Below, piece after piece: positions 1 to 7,938 of a DNA stretch of 64,000 nt. The stretch is from Microbacterium sediminis (GTDB lineage Bacteria; Actinomycetota; Actinomycetes; Actinomycetales; Microbacteriaceae). The position numbers and the translations under genes are program-made. The DNA lies in NCBI RefSeq assembly GCF_004564075.1, contig NZ_CP038256.1:2728001-2792000 (forward strand), written 5' to 3'. Within the stretch, counting starts at the first letter, position 1; each line of letters starts with the position of its first letter. Below the pieces are notes generated by a model. That model had not been told where the DNA came from. It was given only the letters and a program-made list of their open reading frames with translations, and did no database searches.

Positions 1-720
1 CATGCCGATCCCATGCGCCAGGCGGGCGCGCTGCTCGACGCGAAGGCGGTCCACCCCGGTCGCACCGCCGAGGCGCACCTGCGGATGCTCGCCGCGACCA
101 ACGGCATCCCGCGCCGCCGCATCGGCGAGGTGCTCGAGCTCACGGGCCTCGAGTCCGTCGCCCGGCGGCGGATCGGCGGGTTCTCCCTCGGCATGCACCA
201 GCGCCTCGGCATCGCCGCCACCATGCTCGGCGACCCGCAGGTGCTCATCTTCGACGAGCCCGTCAACGGCCTCGACCCCGAGGGCGTGCACTGGGTGCGC
301 GGCTTCGCCCGCGCGCGGGCCGCGGAGGGCCGCACGGTGTTCATCTCGTCGCACCTGATGAGCGAGATGTCGCAGACCGCGGACCACATCATCGTGCTCG
401 GCCGCGGCCGCGTACTCGCCGATGCGCCCCTCGCCGACTTCCTCTCGGCCGCCCGCCGCGACGTCACGCGCGTGCGCGTGTCGGATCCGGCCGCGCTCGC
501 CTCCCTGCTCGCCGACGACGGCGTCACCGTCACCCAGACGCCCGCCGGCGCCCTCGAGGTGCAGGGCGTGCCCGCGTACCGGATCGCCCGCGTCGCCGCC
601 GACGGCGGCCTCGACCTGAACGAGCTCACGCCCGTGGCGGCCTCGCTCGAGGAGGCCTACCTCGCTCTCACCGGCGACGCCACCGAGTACCGCAGCGACG
701 CCGCGGCCGTGGCCGCCTGA
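1..720 (+). CDS. ABC transporter ATP-binding protein, 5' end cut by window
   Basis: This is the C-terminal part of an ABC ATPase that energises the ABC-2 type exporter encoded just downstream. The frame is open from base 1 and no Walker A is present, so the N-terminus lies outside the window. The ABC signature FSLGMHQ is at about 181-201 and Walker B VLIFDEP at 241-261, followed by the D-loop NGLDPEG and the switch histidine in ISSHLM. The last ~90 residues form the variable tail typical of bacitracin/lantibiotic-type exporters (BcrA-like). It ends 28 bp before the permease gene. The family call is firm; the substrate is unknown. Confidence 0.92.
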   Translation, partial: HADPMRQAGALLDAKAVHPGRTAEAHLRMLAATNGIPRRRIGEVLELTGLESVARRRIGGFSLGMHQRLGIAATMLGDPQVLIFDEPVNGLDPEGVHWVRGFARARAAEGRTVFISSHLMSEMSQTADHIIVLGRGRVLADAPLADFLSAARRDVTRVRVSDPAALASLLADDGVTVTQTPAGALEVQGVPAYRIARVAADGGLDLNELTPVAASLEEAYLALTGDATEYRSDAAAVAA

Positions 721-748
721 TCCCGGATTCCCAGAAAGGCATATAGCA

Positions 749-1585
749 ATGTCGACGCTTGCATCTTCCACCCCGGCCCGAGCGGCGCTCGCCCCCGCCG
801 GCACCGGCTTCGCCCGCCTGGTCCGGGCCGAGTGGATCGCGCTCACGAGCCTCCGCGCCACGCACTGGTCCCTCTGGATCGGCGCCGCCCTCGCCTTCGG
901 CCTCACCGCCGGCATGGCGCTGCTGTGGGTCACCGCCGCCGCGCGCTCGGATCAGCCACTCGCCCTCGAGTCCCTGCCGCCGGCCACCGATCTCATGACC
1001 AACGGCTACATCGTGGCGATCGCGGTCGCCGTGGTGCTCGGCGCCGCCGCCTATGCCAAGGAGCACGCCACGGGCTCCCTCCGCACGCGCCTGGCCGCCG
1101 CACCCGCCCGCACGCGCACGCTCCTGGCGATGGCCACCGTCACCGGCACCACGCTGTTCATCTTCTCGGTGGTGGGCTTCGCGCTCTGCTTCGTCGCCGC
1201 CGCGCTGATCTACTCGGCCTTCGGAGCACCCGTGGCCCTCACCGATCCCCTGCTGCAGCTGATCCTGCCGCTGCTCGGCATCGGGCTCGGCGCGGCGCTC
1301 ACCAGCGCCTTCAGCCTGGGGGTCGCGGCCATGCTGCGCTCGGAGACGTGGGCCGTCTCGCTCACCTTCGTGTTCCTGTTCCTGGTGCCCACCCTCCTCG
1401 CATCGCTCCCGTGGGAGTGGGCGGCGACGGCGTCCGAGTACGTGCTCGGCACCACCGTGCAGGCACTCCCCGTCACGGCGGCCGGCGTGACCGGCGACTA
1501 CCTCGCCGACGTGCTCATCACGGTCGGCTGGGCCGCCGCCGCGCTCATAGGCGGCGCGTTCGTGATGGGTCGACGCGACGCGTAG
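749..1585 (+). CDS. ABC-2 type exporter membrane protein
   Basis: A 278-aa integral membrane protein with about six hydrophobic segments. The N-terminal part is cytoplasmic and rich in Arg, and a long hydrophilic stretch (KEHATGSLRTRLAAAPAR) resembles the conserved cytoplasmic loop of ABC-2 permeases. It would form the export channel with the ATPase upstream. AAAGG lies about 10 nt before the ATG. A histidine kinase and a response regulator follow directly, an arrangement typical of self-sensing antibiotic or peptide exporters. The substrate cannot be read from sequence. Confidence 0.85.
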   Translation: MSTLASSTPARAALAPAGTGFARLVRAEWIALTSLRATHWSLWIGAALAFGLTAGMALLWVTAAARSDQPLALESLPPATDLMTNGYIVAIAVAVVLGAAAYAKEHATGSLRTRLAAAPARTRTLLAMATVTGTTLFIFSVVGFALCFVAAALIYSAFGAPVALTDPLLQLILPLLGIGLGAALTSAFSLGVAAMLRSETWAVSLTFVFLFLVPTLLASLPWEWAATASEYVLGTTVQALPVTAAGVTGDYLADVLITVGWAAAALIGGAFVMGRRDA

Positions 1586-1595
1586 GTTGGTGTCC

Positions 1596-2855
1596 ATGTC
1601 CGCTGCCGGTGCCGCGCCCTCCCCCGCCGGGGACGGTGCGGCACCGGCGCTCGAGCTCCCGCGGCCGCCCGGACTGCTGCGGCGCTGGGTGGACGCGCAC
1701 CCCCGCACGGTCGATCTGCTGCTCGCAATCGCCACCCAGGGCCTGCTCCTCCCCCTGGCCCTGGTCGCGTCGGCGTTCGACGACGAGCTCGCCGAGCCCT
1801 GGTGGCCCATGGCCGGCACCGTCCTCGTCGCGCTCGCCCTCGGATACGGCACATATGCCCGGCGGCGCATGCCCTTCGCGCTCCTTCTGGCGGCGCTCGT
1901 CGCGGTGCTGCTCCCCCAGCCCACTGCGGCGCTCGGGTCGATCGCGTCCTGGGTCGCGCTCTACGCCCTCGGCGTGTTCCGCTCGGCCCGCTGGGCCTGG
2001 ATCGGCTTCTCGGTCGCGGCGGTGGTGAACACGGCGCTGCTGCTCGGGTCGGCGGAGTACGAGCGCTTCGCGGCTCCGATCGTCGCGGTGATCTCCGTGC
2101 TGGTGCAGGTGACGGTCGCCACCCTCGTGCCGACGCTCATCGGCCTGTGGATCGGCGGTCGCCGCCGGTACGAGCGGGCGCTCATCGCGCGCGCCGAGGA
2201 CCTCGCCCGCGAGCGCGATCAGCGCACACGGCTGGCGGTCTCGGAGGAGCGCACCCGCATCGCGCGCGAGATGCACGACATCGTGTCGCACGGCCTCACC
2301 GTCATGATCACCCTCTCGGAGGGCGCGGCCGCCCAGGCGCTGGCCGGTGCCGCCACCGCCCCCGACGCCATGCGGCGCGTGGCCGACACCGGGCGCGCGT
2401 CGCTGGCCGAGATGCGGCGGCTGCTGGGCCTGCTGCGCGATCCCGCGGCGCCGGCGGAGCTGATCCCGCAGCCCGCCGACGCCGACATCGACCGCCTGAT
2501 CGCCGGGTTCCGCGACGCCGGGCTCCCGCTGCACTTCACGCGCGTCGGCGCCCCGCTCGAGGGGCCGAGCATTCCCCTGGCGGCATACCGCATCATCCAG
2601 GAGGCGCTCACGAACGTGCTGCGGCATGCCCCCCGCTCGCCGCGCGTGGACGTGCGCCTCGAGAACGCCGCGGACGAGATCGTGATCGCGGTCGAGAACG
2701 AGGCCGATCCCGAGCCGCCCGAGGCCACCGGCGCCGGTCGCGGCCTCATCGGCATGCGCGAGCGCGCCGCGCTGCTGGGCGGCTCGATCGACGCGGGCCC
2801 CCGGCTGCGCGGCGGCTGGGGAGTGCTCGCCGTGCTGCGGAAGGAGGAAGCGTGA
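1596..2855 (+). CDS. NarL-type sensor histidine kinase
   Basis: A 419-aa sensor kinase of the HisKA_3/DesK class. The N-terminal half has about five membrane helices with short loops, suggesting an intramembrane sensor. The phospho-acceptor histidine is in REMHDIVSH (about residue 226), and the HATPase_c domain shows QEALTNVLRHA and GRGLIGMRERA. The ATG at 1596 is preferred over the TTG at 1587 because TAGGTT (1583-1588) lies 7 nt before it, as in a leaderless promoter. It overlaps the next gene by 4 nt (GTGA). It probably senses the cargo or state of the neighbouring ABC exporter. Confidence 0.88.
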   Translation: MSAAGAAPSPAGDGAAPALELPRPPGLLRRWVDAHPRTVDLLLAIATQGLLLPLALVASAFDDELAEPWWPMAGTVLVALALGYGTYARRRMPFALLLAALVAVLLPQPTAALGSIASWVALYALGVFRSARWAWIGFSVAAVVNTALLLGSAEYERFAAPIVAVISVLVQVTVATLVPTLIGLWIGGRRRYERALIARAEDLARERDQRTRLAVSEERTRIAREMHDIVSHGLTVMITLSEGAAAQALAGAATAPDAMRRVADTGRASLAEMRRLLGLLRDPAAPAELIPQPADADIDRLIAGFRDAGLPLHFTRVGAPLEGPSIPLAAYRIIQEALTNVLRHAPRSPRVDVRLENAADEIVIAVENEADPEPPEATGAGRGLIGMRERAALLGGSIDAGPRLRGGWGVLAVLRKEEA

Positions 2856-3554
2856 GCGAGGCGATCCGCGTCGGGATCGCCGACGACCAGGAGCTCATCC
2901 GGATGGGCCTGCGCATGATCCTCGAGGTGCAGCCCGACATCGCCGTCGTCGCCGAGGCCGCCGACGGACGCGAGGCGATCGCCGCCGCGACCGGAGTGGA
3001 CGTGATTGCTCATGGATGTGCGGATGCCGCACCACGACGGCATCGCCGCCACCGAGGCGATCGTGGCGTCGGCGAACGCCCCGCGCGTGCTCGTGCTCAC
3101 GACGTTCGACCTGGACGAGTACGCGTTCGCGGCGATCCGCGCCGGGGCGAGCGGCTTCCTCCTCAAGGACGCACGGCCCGAGGAGCTGCTGGCGGCGATC
3201 CGCGCGGTGCACGCGGGCGACGCCGCGCTCGCGCCGAGCGTGACGCGGCGCCTCATGGCCCAGTTTGCGCGCCATGAGGCCGCCCGGCCGCTCCCGCGCA
3301 CGGACACCCCGTCCACGCCCGAAGCGCACCCGGGGCCGCGCGGCGCGACGGACGCGCTCGCGACGCTCACCCCGCGGGAGCGCGAGATCCTCGCGGCGAT
3401 CGCCGAGGGCCTCACCAACGACGAGCTCGCCGCGCGCTTCTTCCTCTCGCCGTCGACCGTCAAGACCCACATCGGCCGCCTGCTGCACAAGCTTGACGCC
3501 CGCGATCGCGTGCAGCTCGTGATCCTCGCTTACGAGGCCGGAATCGTTGGCTGA
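2852..3554 (+). pseudogene. NarL/LuxR-type response regulator broken by a +1 frameshift
   Basis: The partner of the kinase upstream. Translation from GTG 2852 gives a good receiver start (VGIADDQELIRMG) up to VDVI at about 3006. It then loses homology, while the next frame resumes exactly with LMDVRMPHHDG, which contains the phospho-acceptor Asp. Removing one base within 3005-3009 restores a complete protein of about 233 aa. The rest is intact: TTFDLDEYAF, SGFLLKDA and a C-terminal LuxR helix-turn-helix (LTPREREILAAIAEGLTNDELA, with STVKTHI). The extra base is a sequencing error, a recent inactivating mutation or, less likely, recoding; no slippery heptamer is visible. Internal starts at 3006 or 3012 would give a truncated protein without the acidic pocket. 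Confidence 0.8.
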
Positions 3555-3581
3555 CCGGGCGATTCCCGCGGGGGAGTGGCC

Positions 3582-4349
3582 TCAGCCCGCCACGATGCCC
3601 GCGATCTCGGTTGCGAGCGCGAGACGTGCCTCGAGGGTCTGCGGGCGCGGATCGTCGAGGGCGTAGACGACGACCCGGTCGGCTCCGACCGTGACGGTCA
3701 GCGGGAGGTCCGCGTGGGCAGCGACGCGGTCACGCACGCGGGCGGCCCATGCGGGTTCCGCGTCCGTTCCCAGCCACGTCGTGCGGCCACCGCGCGTCCA
3801 GGCGGGGGTGATGAGCAGCGGATCGGCGGTGGCGACGTTCGAGACGGCCAGACGCACCGCTCCGGTTCGGGCGGGAACGACGACGATCTCACGTCGGCGA
3901 GGCTGACGGCGCGAGCCCGGGACGGCCCGAAGCACCCAGGTCTCCGCGCGGGCGGTGCCCGCGGCGCGCGCCCCCACGATCCGCCCGCGCGCGGCCGTGA
4001 CGCTCCAGCCGCGGGGGACCGCGAGCTCCACGTCAGCCGGATCGGCCGGCCCGTCCGCGACCGGGACCCAGCCGTGGTGCTGGGCCCATGCCGCACGCGC
4101 CGCCTCCACGCTCGCGTGGATGGCCTCCGCGCCCCGACGATCGACGACGAGCACCGCGACCAGCACACCGACCACGAGGACCGCGGCCACAATCGCCACG
4201 CGGATCGGCTGCGGCAGCCCGCCCGTGAGCACCGCCGCGATCACGGCGACGACGATCGTCCCGACCGCGATCAGCAGCGATCGGCCGGCAGCCCCGGTCC
4301 ATGCTCGCCGGCCGAGCGCGGCACCGCGGTGCGCGTCGGCGGACATCAT
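3582..4349 (-). CDS. hypothetical two-helix membrane protein
   Basis: A 255-aa protein of unknown function. Two adjacent membrane helices near the N-terminus (LLIAVGTIVVAVIAAVLTGG, then VAIVAAVLVVGVLVAVLVV) are followed by a soluble domain of about 170 residues with regular beta-type spacing and no recognised catalytic motif. A longer reading exists, but it would run through the upstream SDR gene. The ATG-ATG pair at 4344-4349 follows GAGGGGG, seven bases after the SDR stop codon, so it is probably co-transcribed with the SDR. It converges on the broken regulator gene. Confidence 0.7.
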   Translation of the reverse strand: MMSADAHRGAALGRRAWTGAAGRSLLIAVGTIVVAVIAAVLTGGLPQPIRVAIVAAVLVVGVLVAVLVVDRRGAEAIHASVEAARAAWAQHHGWVPVADGPADPADVELAVPRGWSVTAARGRIVGARAAGTARAETWVLRAVPGSRRQPRRREIVVVPARTGAVRLAVSNVATADPLLITPAWTRGGRTTWLGTDAEPAWAARVRDRVAAHADLPLTVTVGADRVVVYALDDPRPQTLEARLALATEIAGIVAG

Positions 4350-4356
4350 CGCCCCC

Positions 4357-5343
4357 TCAGCGCCCCACGCGGGCGGCGCGGGCGAAGGGCCACTCGCTGC
4401 GGGTGAGGCGCTCGCACTCCTCCCACACGCGGCGACGCACCTCCGGGTCGGACGAGGTGCGCGAGGGCGTCTGCCGCACGGGCGCGCCATGGGTGAGGAA
4501 GCGCGGACCGAGGTAGTCGCCGCCCTGCACGGAGGGGTCGATCAGGGCCCGCACCAGCGCCCACGCGCCGCGCTCCTTGCTCTGGGCGAACGGCGCCTGC
4601 AGCCCGTCGCGGAACCGCTTCCACGGCGTGGGCTCGTTCACGCCGGTGACGATCGCCGTGCGACCGCCGATCGAGTAGCCCGGGTGGGCGATCACGCTCG
4701 CCACCGGCACCCCGGCCTCGCGCAGCCGCGCGTCGGCCTCGAGGCCCAGCGCCTGCACCACCACCTTGGACTGCACGTAGGCCTTCCACGCCGCGTAGCC
4801 GGTGTCGAGCTGCAGGTCGGTGGGCTCGTACGAGCCCAGGCGCGTCGACATGCTGCCGAGCCACACGAGCCGCGGCGTCCAGTCGCGGGCCGCCGACTTG
4901 GCGAGGGTCACGAGCAGCTCGGCGCCCAGCACGAAGTGCCCGAGGGCGTTCGTCGAGATCACGAGCTCGCGGCCGTCGCGGGTGACCTCGCGTTGGCGCG
5001 GGGTGTGCACGATCCCCGCGTTCATGAGCACGCCGTCGAGCCGGCCGCGCTGGAAGATGCCGCCGCGCAGCGAGGCCGACGCCGCGCGGATCGACCCGGG
5101 GTTCGTCACGTCGAGCAGCAGCGTCTCGACCGAGGCGCCGGCCACGCGCGCCTCGAGCGCGTCGTGCGCCGCCGCGAGCCGGTTCGGGTGCCGGCCGCTG
5201 AGGATCACGTGCCCGCCGGCGCGCGCGAGCTGCTCGGCGGCGAAATAGCCGAGCCCCCGGTTGGCTCCCGTGACGAGGAACGTGCGCCCCGACTGGTCGG
5301 GCAGGTGCGCGGGATCCCACGACGGGCGCGCGCGTGCGATCAC
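4357..5343 (-). CDS. short-chain dehydrogenase/reductase
   Basis: A 328-aa NAD(P)-dependent oxidoreductase of the classical/extended SDR group, close to the protochlorophyllide-reductase/retinol-dehydrogenase-like branch. The cofactor loop TGANRGLG is near residue 25, SGRHPNRL follows as the cofactor-specificity region, NAG lies in the middle, and the catalytic set is Ser in LGSMS plus YVQSK. The substrate is unknown. The GTG start follows TAATGT (5350-5355 on the reverse strand) by 7 nt, which suggests a leaderless transcript. The gene is divergent from the phosphatase gene. Confidence 0.85.
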   Translation of the reverse strand: MIARARPSWDPAHLPDQSGRTFLVTGANRGLGYFAAEQLARAGGHVILSGRHPNRLAAAHDALEARVAGASVETLLLDVTNPGSIRAASASLRGGIFQRGRLDGVLMNAGIVHTPRQREVTRDGRELVISTNALGHFVLGAELLVTLAKSAARDWTPRLVWLGSMSTRLGSYEPTDLQLDTGYAAWKAYVQSKVVVQALGLEADARLREAGVPVASVIAHPGYSIGGRTAIVTGVNEPTPWKRFRDGLQAPFAQSKERGAWALVRALIDPSVQGGDYLGPRFLTHGAPVRQTPSRTSSDPEVRRRVWEECERLTRSEWPFARAARVGR

Positions 5344-5432
5344 GATGTCGACATTAGACCCGCCATGTTTCGCGCAGGCGACGGCGCGCTGCCCCGCGAC
5401 GCGGATCGGCTCGCGCGCCCTACGCTGGGGGT
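5344..5432. promoter_or_regulatory. divergent leaderless promoter region
   Basis: This 89-bp gap holds two outward promoters. Rightwards, TACGCT (5421-5426) is 6 nt from the phosphatase ATG. Leftwards, TAATGT (reverse strand, 5355-5350) is 7 nt from the SDR GTG. Neither start has a convincing Shine-Dalgarno. The assignment rests on spacing alone. Confidence 0.5.
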
Positions 5433-6251
5433 ATGGCGCGACGGGATGCGATCGAGTGCTGGCTCACCGATATGGACGGCGTGCTCGTCCATGAGGACCA
5501 GCCGATCTCCGGGGCACGAGAGCTGCTGACGCAGTGGCGCGAGACGGGCACGCCCTTCCTCGTGCTCACGAACAACTCGATCTTCACCCCGCGCGACCTC
5601 TCCGCCCGGCTGCGCAACTCGGGCATCGAGGTGCCGGAGGAGAACATCTGGACGAGCGCGCTGGCCACCGCCGCGTTCCTGCAGCAGCAGAGCCCGGGCG
5701 GCACCGCCTTCGTGATCGGCGAGGCGGGCATCCTCACCGCCATGCACGAGGCCGGCTTCATCATGACCGAGTCCGACCCGGACTACGTGGTGGTGGGCGA
5801 GACGCGCAACTACTCGTTCGAGGCGCTCACCAAGGCCGTGCGCCTCATCAACGGCGGCGCGCGCTTCATCTCCACCAATCCCGACGCCACCGGCCCGAGC
5901 GCGCAGGGCGTGCTGCCGGCGACCGGCGCGATCAACGCGCTCATCACGGCCGCGACGGGCAAGGAGCCCTACATCGTGGGCAAGCCCAACCCGATGATGT
6001 TCCGCTCGGCGCTCAACCGGATCGGCGCGCACAGCGAGAACACCGGCATGATCGGCGACCGCATGGACACCGACATCGTCGCGGGCATCGAGGCGGGCCT
6101 GCACACGGTGCTCGTGCTGACGGGCATCAGCACGCGCGAGTCGATCGAGCGCTTCCCCTTCCGGCCCGACGAGATCGTCGACTCGGTGGCCGACCTGATC
6201 AACCCCGCCATCGAGGGCGACGGCGGGGCCGAGCTCAACAGCGGGGTGTGA
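5433..6251 (+). CDS. HAD-IIA family sugar phosphatase (NagD-like)
   Basis: A 272-aa cytoplasmic HAD hydrolase. Motif I is LTDMDGVLVHED at residues 11-22 (nucleophile and acid aspartates), motif II is the Thr in LTNNS, motif III is the Lys in GKPNP, and motif IV is GDRMDTDI. The large C2 cap between motifs II and III marks class IIA, to which NagD (nucleotide and sugar phosphate phosphatase) belongs. The substrate is probably a small phosphorylated metabolite. The length is normal for the family. A 35-codon membrane peptide follows after 9 bp. Confidence 0.88.
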   Translation: MARRDAIECWLTDMDGVLVHEDQPISGARELLTQWRETGTPFLVLTNNSIFTPRDLSARLRNSGIEVPEENIWTSALATAAFLQQQSPGGTAFVIGEAGILTAMHEAGFIMTESDPDYVVVGETRNYSFEALTKAVRLINGGARFISTNPDATGPSAQGVLPATGAINALITAATGKEPYIVGKPNPMMFRSALNRIGAHSENTGMIGDRMDTDIVAGIEAGLHTVLVLTGISTRESIERFPFRPDEIVDSVADLINPAIEGDGGAELNSGV

Positions 6252-6260
6252 GGGCAAACC

Positions 6261-6368
6261 ATGGTCCTGGACGGGCGCGATCTGATGTACGCCGTCGGGG
6301 TGGTCTGCATCGCGGGCACGCTCGTGGTGTTCCTGCTGCAGTGGTGGCGCAACCGCGACAAGAAGTGA
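6261..6368 (+). CDS. 35-aa single-helix membrane peptide
   Basis: A short open frame starting at ATG 6261, nine bases after the phosphatase stop codon. It encodes MVLDGRDLMYAVGVVC followed by IAGTLVVFLLQWWRNRDKK. The shape is one hydrophobic helix of about 20 residues flanked by an acidic head and a Trp-Trp plus Arg/Lys tail, as in genuine small membrane proteins (N-out, C-in by the positive-inside rule). No family was recognised. Codon usage matches its neighbours. It is probably co-transcribed with the phosphatase. Confidence 0.6.
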   Translation: MVLDGRDLMYAVGVVCIAGTLVVFLLQWWRNRDKK

Positions 6369-6384
6369 TCGCGCCCGGCGCGCG

Positions 6385-7287
6385 TCAGCGCAGCACGAGC
6401 GCGGCGGCGCCGACGAGCGGGCCCTCGTCGCCCAGCGCGCTGCGGACCACACGGGTGGCGCGAGCGTACGGGAGCACGGCGGTCTCGCGCAGCGCGGCCG
6501 CCACGAGGTCGACGTAGTCGTCGGCCACGCGCGAGAACCCGCCGCTGATGGCGATCACCTCGAGATCGAGCAGCGTCGACGCGTCGGCGAGTGCGCGTCC
6601 GACCGCGCGGGCCGATCGCTCGATCGCGGCACGGGCGATCTCGTCGCCGGCCGCGGCGGACCGCGCCAGGTCCTCGCCGGTCTCGCCCGTCCAGCCGCGC
6701 GACTGCGCCCAGCGGACGGTGTGCGGTCCGGAGGCCGTCTCCTCGGTGGTGGTCTCGTCGACGAACGTCTGCCCGAGGTGACCGGCGTTGCCGCTCGCGC
6801 CGCCGATGGGCCGCCCGTCCATGACGATCCCGCCGCCCACGCCGGTGGACACGACGATCGACAGCGACGCGCGCGTCCCGGCGGCGGCGCCGATCCACGA
6901 CTCGGCGAGCGCGAGGCAGCCGCCGTCGTGGCGCAGGCGCACCTCGACCTCGGGCAGCCCGGTGGCGCCGATGACCGCATCGCGCACCGCCTCGACGAGC
7001 GCGAAGCCGTGCACGCCGCGCATGTTGACGGGATCGATCGTGCCGGCCTGCAGGTCGATCGGGCCGGCCGATCCGATGCCCGCGCCGGCGAAGTCGGCGT
7101 CGGCGGGCAGCAGCGCGAGCGCCTCGCCCACCACGGTGGAGATCGCCTCGCGCAGGCCGTCGGGGGTGATGTCCCGACCCGTCGGGCGGCGGTGGCGGCT
7201 GCCCGGCACCACGCCGCCGTCCGCGGCGACCAGTCCGGCCTCGACCTTCGTGCCGCCGAGGTCGACGCCCAGCGCGATGGTGCTCAC
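6385..7287 (-). CDS. ROK family sugar kinase, zinc-motif cysteines missing
   Basis: A 300-aa ROK kinase (glucokinase/fructokinase/N-acylsugar kinase group). The phosphate-binding loop GVDLGGTKVEAGL is at residues 7-19, the catalytic Asp lies in RHDGGCLALAES, and STGVGGGIV is the second ATP-contact glycine loop. The usual ROK zinc signature (GHxxxx followed by CxCGxxGCxE) is only half present: GNAGHLG keeps the histidine, but no cysteines follow. The start is GTG 7287, whose bases overlap the pyrE stop (GTGA), so the two are translationally coupled; a longer reading is ruled out by pyrE. The sugar specificity is unknown. Confidence 0.85.
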   Translation of the reverse strand: MSTIALGVDLGGTKVEAGLVAADGGVVPGSRHRRPTGRDITPDGLREAISTVVGEALALLPADADFAGAGIGSAGPIDLQAGTIDPVNMRGVHGFALVEAVRDAVIGATGLPEVEVRLRHDGGCLALAESWIGAAAGTRASLSIVVSTGVGGGIVMDGRPIGGASGNAGHLGQTFVDETTTEETASGPHTVRWAQSRGWTGETGEDLARSAAAGDEIARAAIERSARAVGRALADASTLLDLEVIAISGGFSRVADDYVDLVAAALRETAVLPYARATRVVRSALGDEGPLVGAAALVLR

Positions 7288-7865
7288 TGCGGTGCGAGTC
7301 CCAGGTCGTCGAGGTCGATGGCCGCGCGCCACTCGAGCCCCTCGGCCTCGACCGCCGCCTGCGCGCCGGTCTTGCGGTCGACGATCACGGCCACGGCCGC
7401 GACGTCCGCACCGGCCTTGCGCAGCGCCTCGACCGCCTTCAGCGCCGACTGGCCGGTGGTGGAGGTGTCCTCGAGCACGACGACGCGCTTGCCCTCGACC
7501 TCGGCGCCCTCGATCTGGCGGCCCCGGCCGTGATCCTTCGGCTCCTTGCGCACGACGAACGCGTCGAGCGGGTGGTCCGTCGCGGCCGAGGCGTGCATCA
7601 CGGCGTTGGCGATCGGGTCGGCCCCGAGCGTGAGGCCGCCGACCGCGACGACCCCGTCGATGTCGCCGACGAGATCGAGCATGATGCGGCCGATCGCGGG
7701 CGCCGCGCGGTGGTCGAGCGTGAGCTTGCGCATGTCGACGTAGTACGTGGCCTTCTTGCCGCTGGAGAGCGTGAAGTCGCCGTGGAACACCGCCTCGTCC
7801 TTGATGAGCTCGATGAGCTTCTGACGGTCGGCTTCGAGCTCGGGCGTGGATGCGGGTGCGGCCAT
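7284..7865 (-). CDS. pyrE: orotate phosphoribosyltransferase
   Basis: A 193-aa enzyme that converts orotate and PRPP to OMP in de novo pyrimidine synthesis. The PRPP-binding motif VVVLEDTSTTGQSALKAVEALRKAG is complete, and FTLSSGKKATYYVDMR is the orotate-site region near residue 40. Its length is normal. ATG 7865 is chosen because TAGACT on the reverse strand (7879-7874) precedes it by about 7 nt; GTG 7871 is an alternative two codons upstream. It shares four bases with the ROK kinase gene and diverges from xth, whose start is 74 bp away. Confidence 0.93.
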   Translation of the reverse strand: MAAPASTPELEADRQKLIELIKDEAVFHGDFTLSSGKKATYYVDMRKLTLDHRAAPAIGRIMLDLVGDIDGVVAVGGLTLGADPIANAVMHASAATDHPLDAFVVRKEPKDHGRGRQIEGAEVEGKRVVVLEDTSTTGQSALKAVEALRKAGADVAAVAVIVDRKTGAQAAVEAEGLEWRAAIDLDDLGLAPQ

Positions 7866-7938
7866 GCGCACAAGTCTAGGAGTCGCCCCGGCCGCGCACG
7901 CCTCGGGCGATGTCCGCGGCCGCGTTTAGGCTGGCTCC

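Noticed and set aside
3000..3012. Programmed frameshift in the response regulator
   Set aside because: No slippery heptamer, stop codon or downstream structure that would support recoding; error or mutation is simpler.
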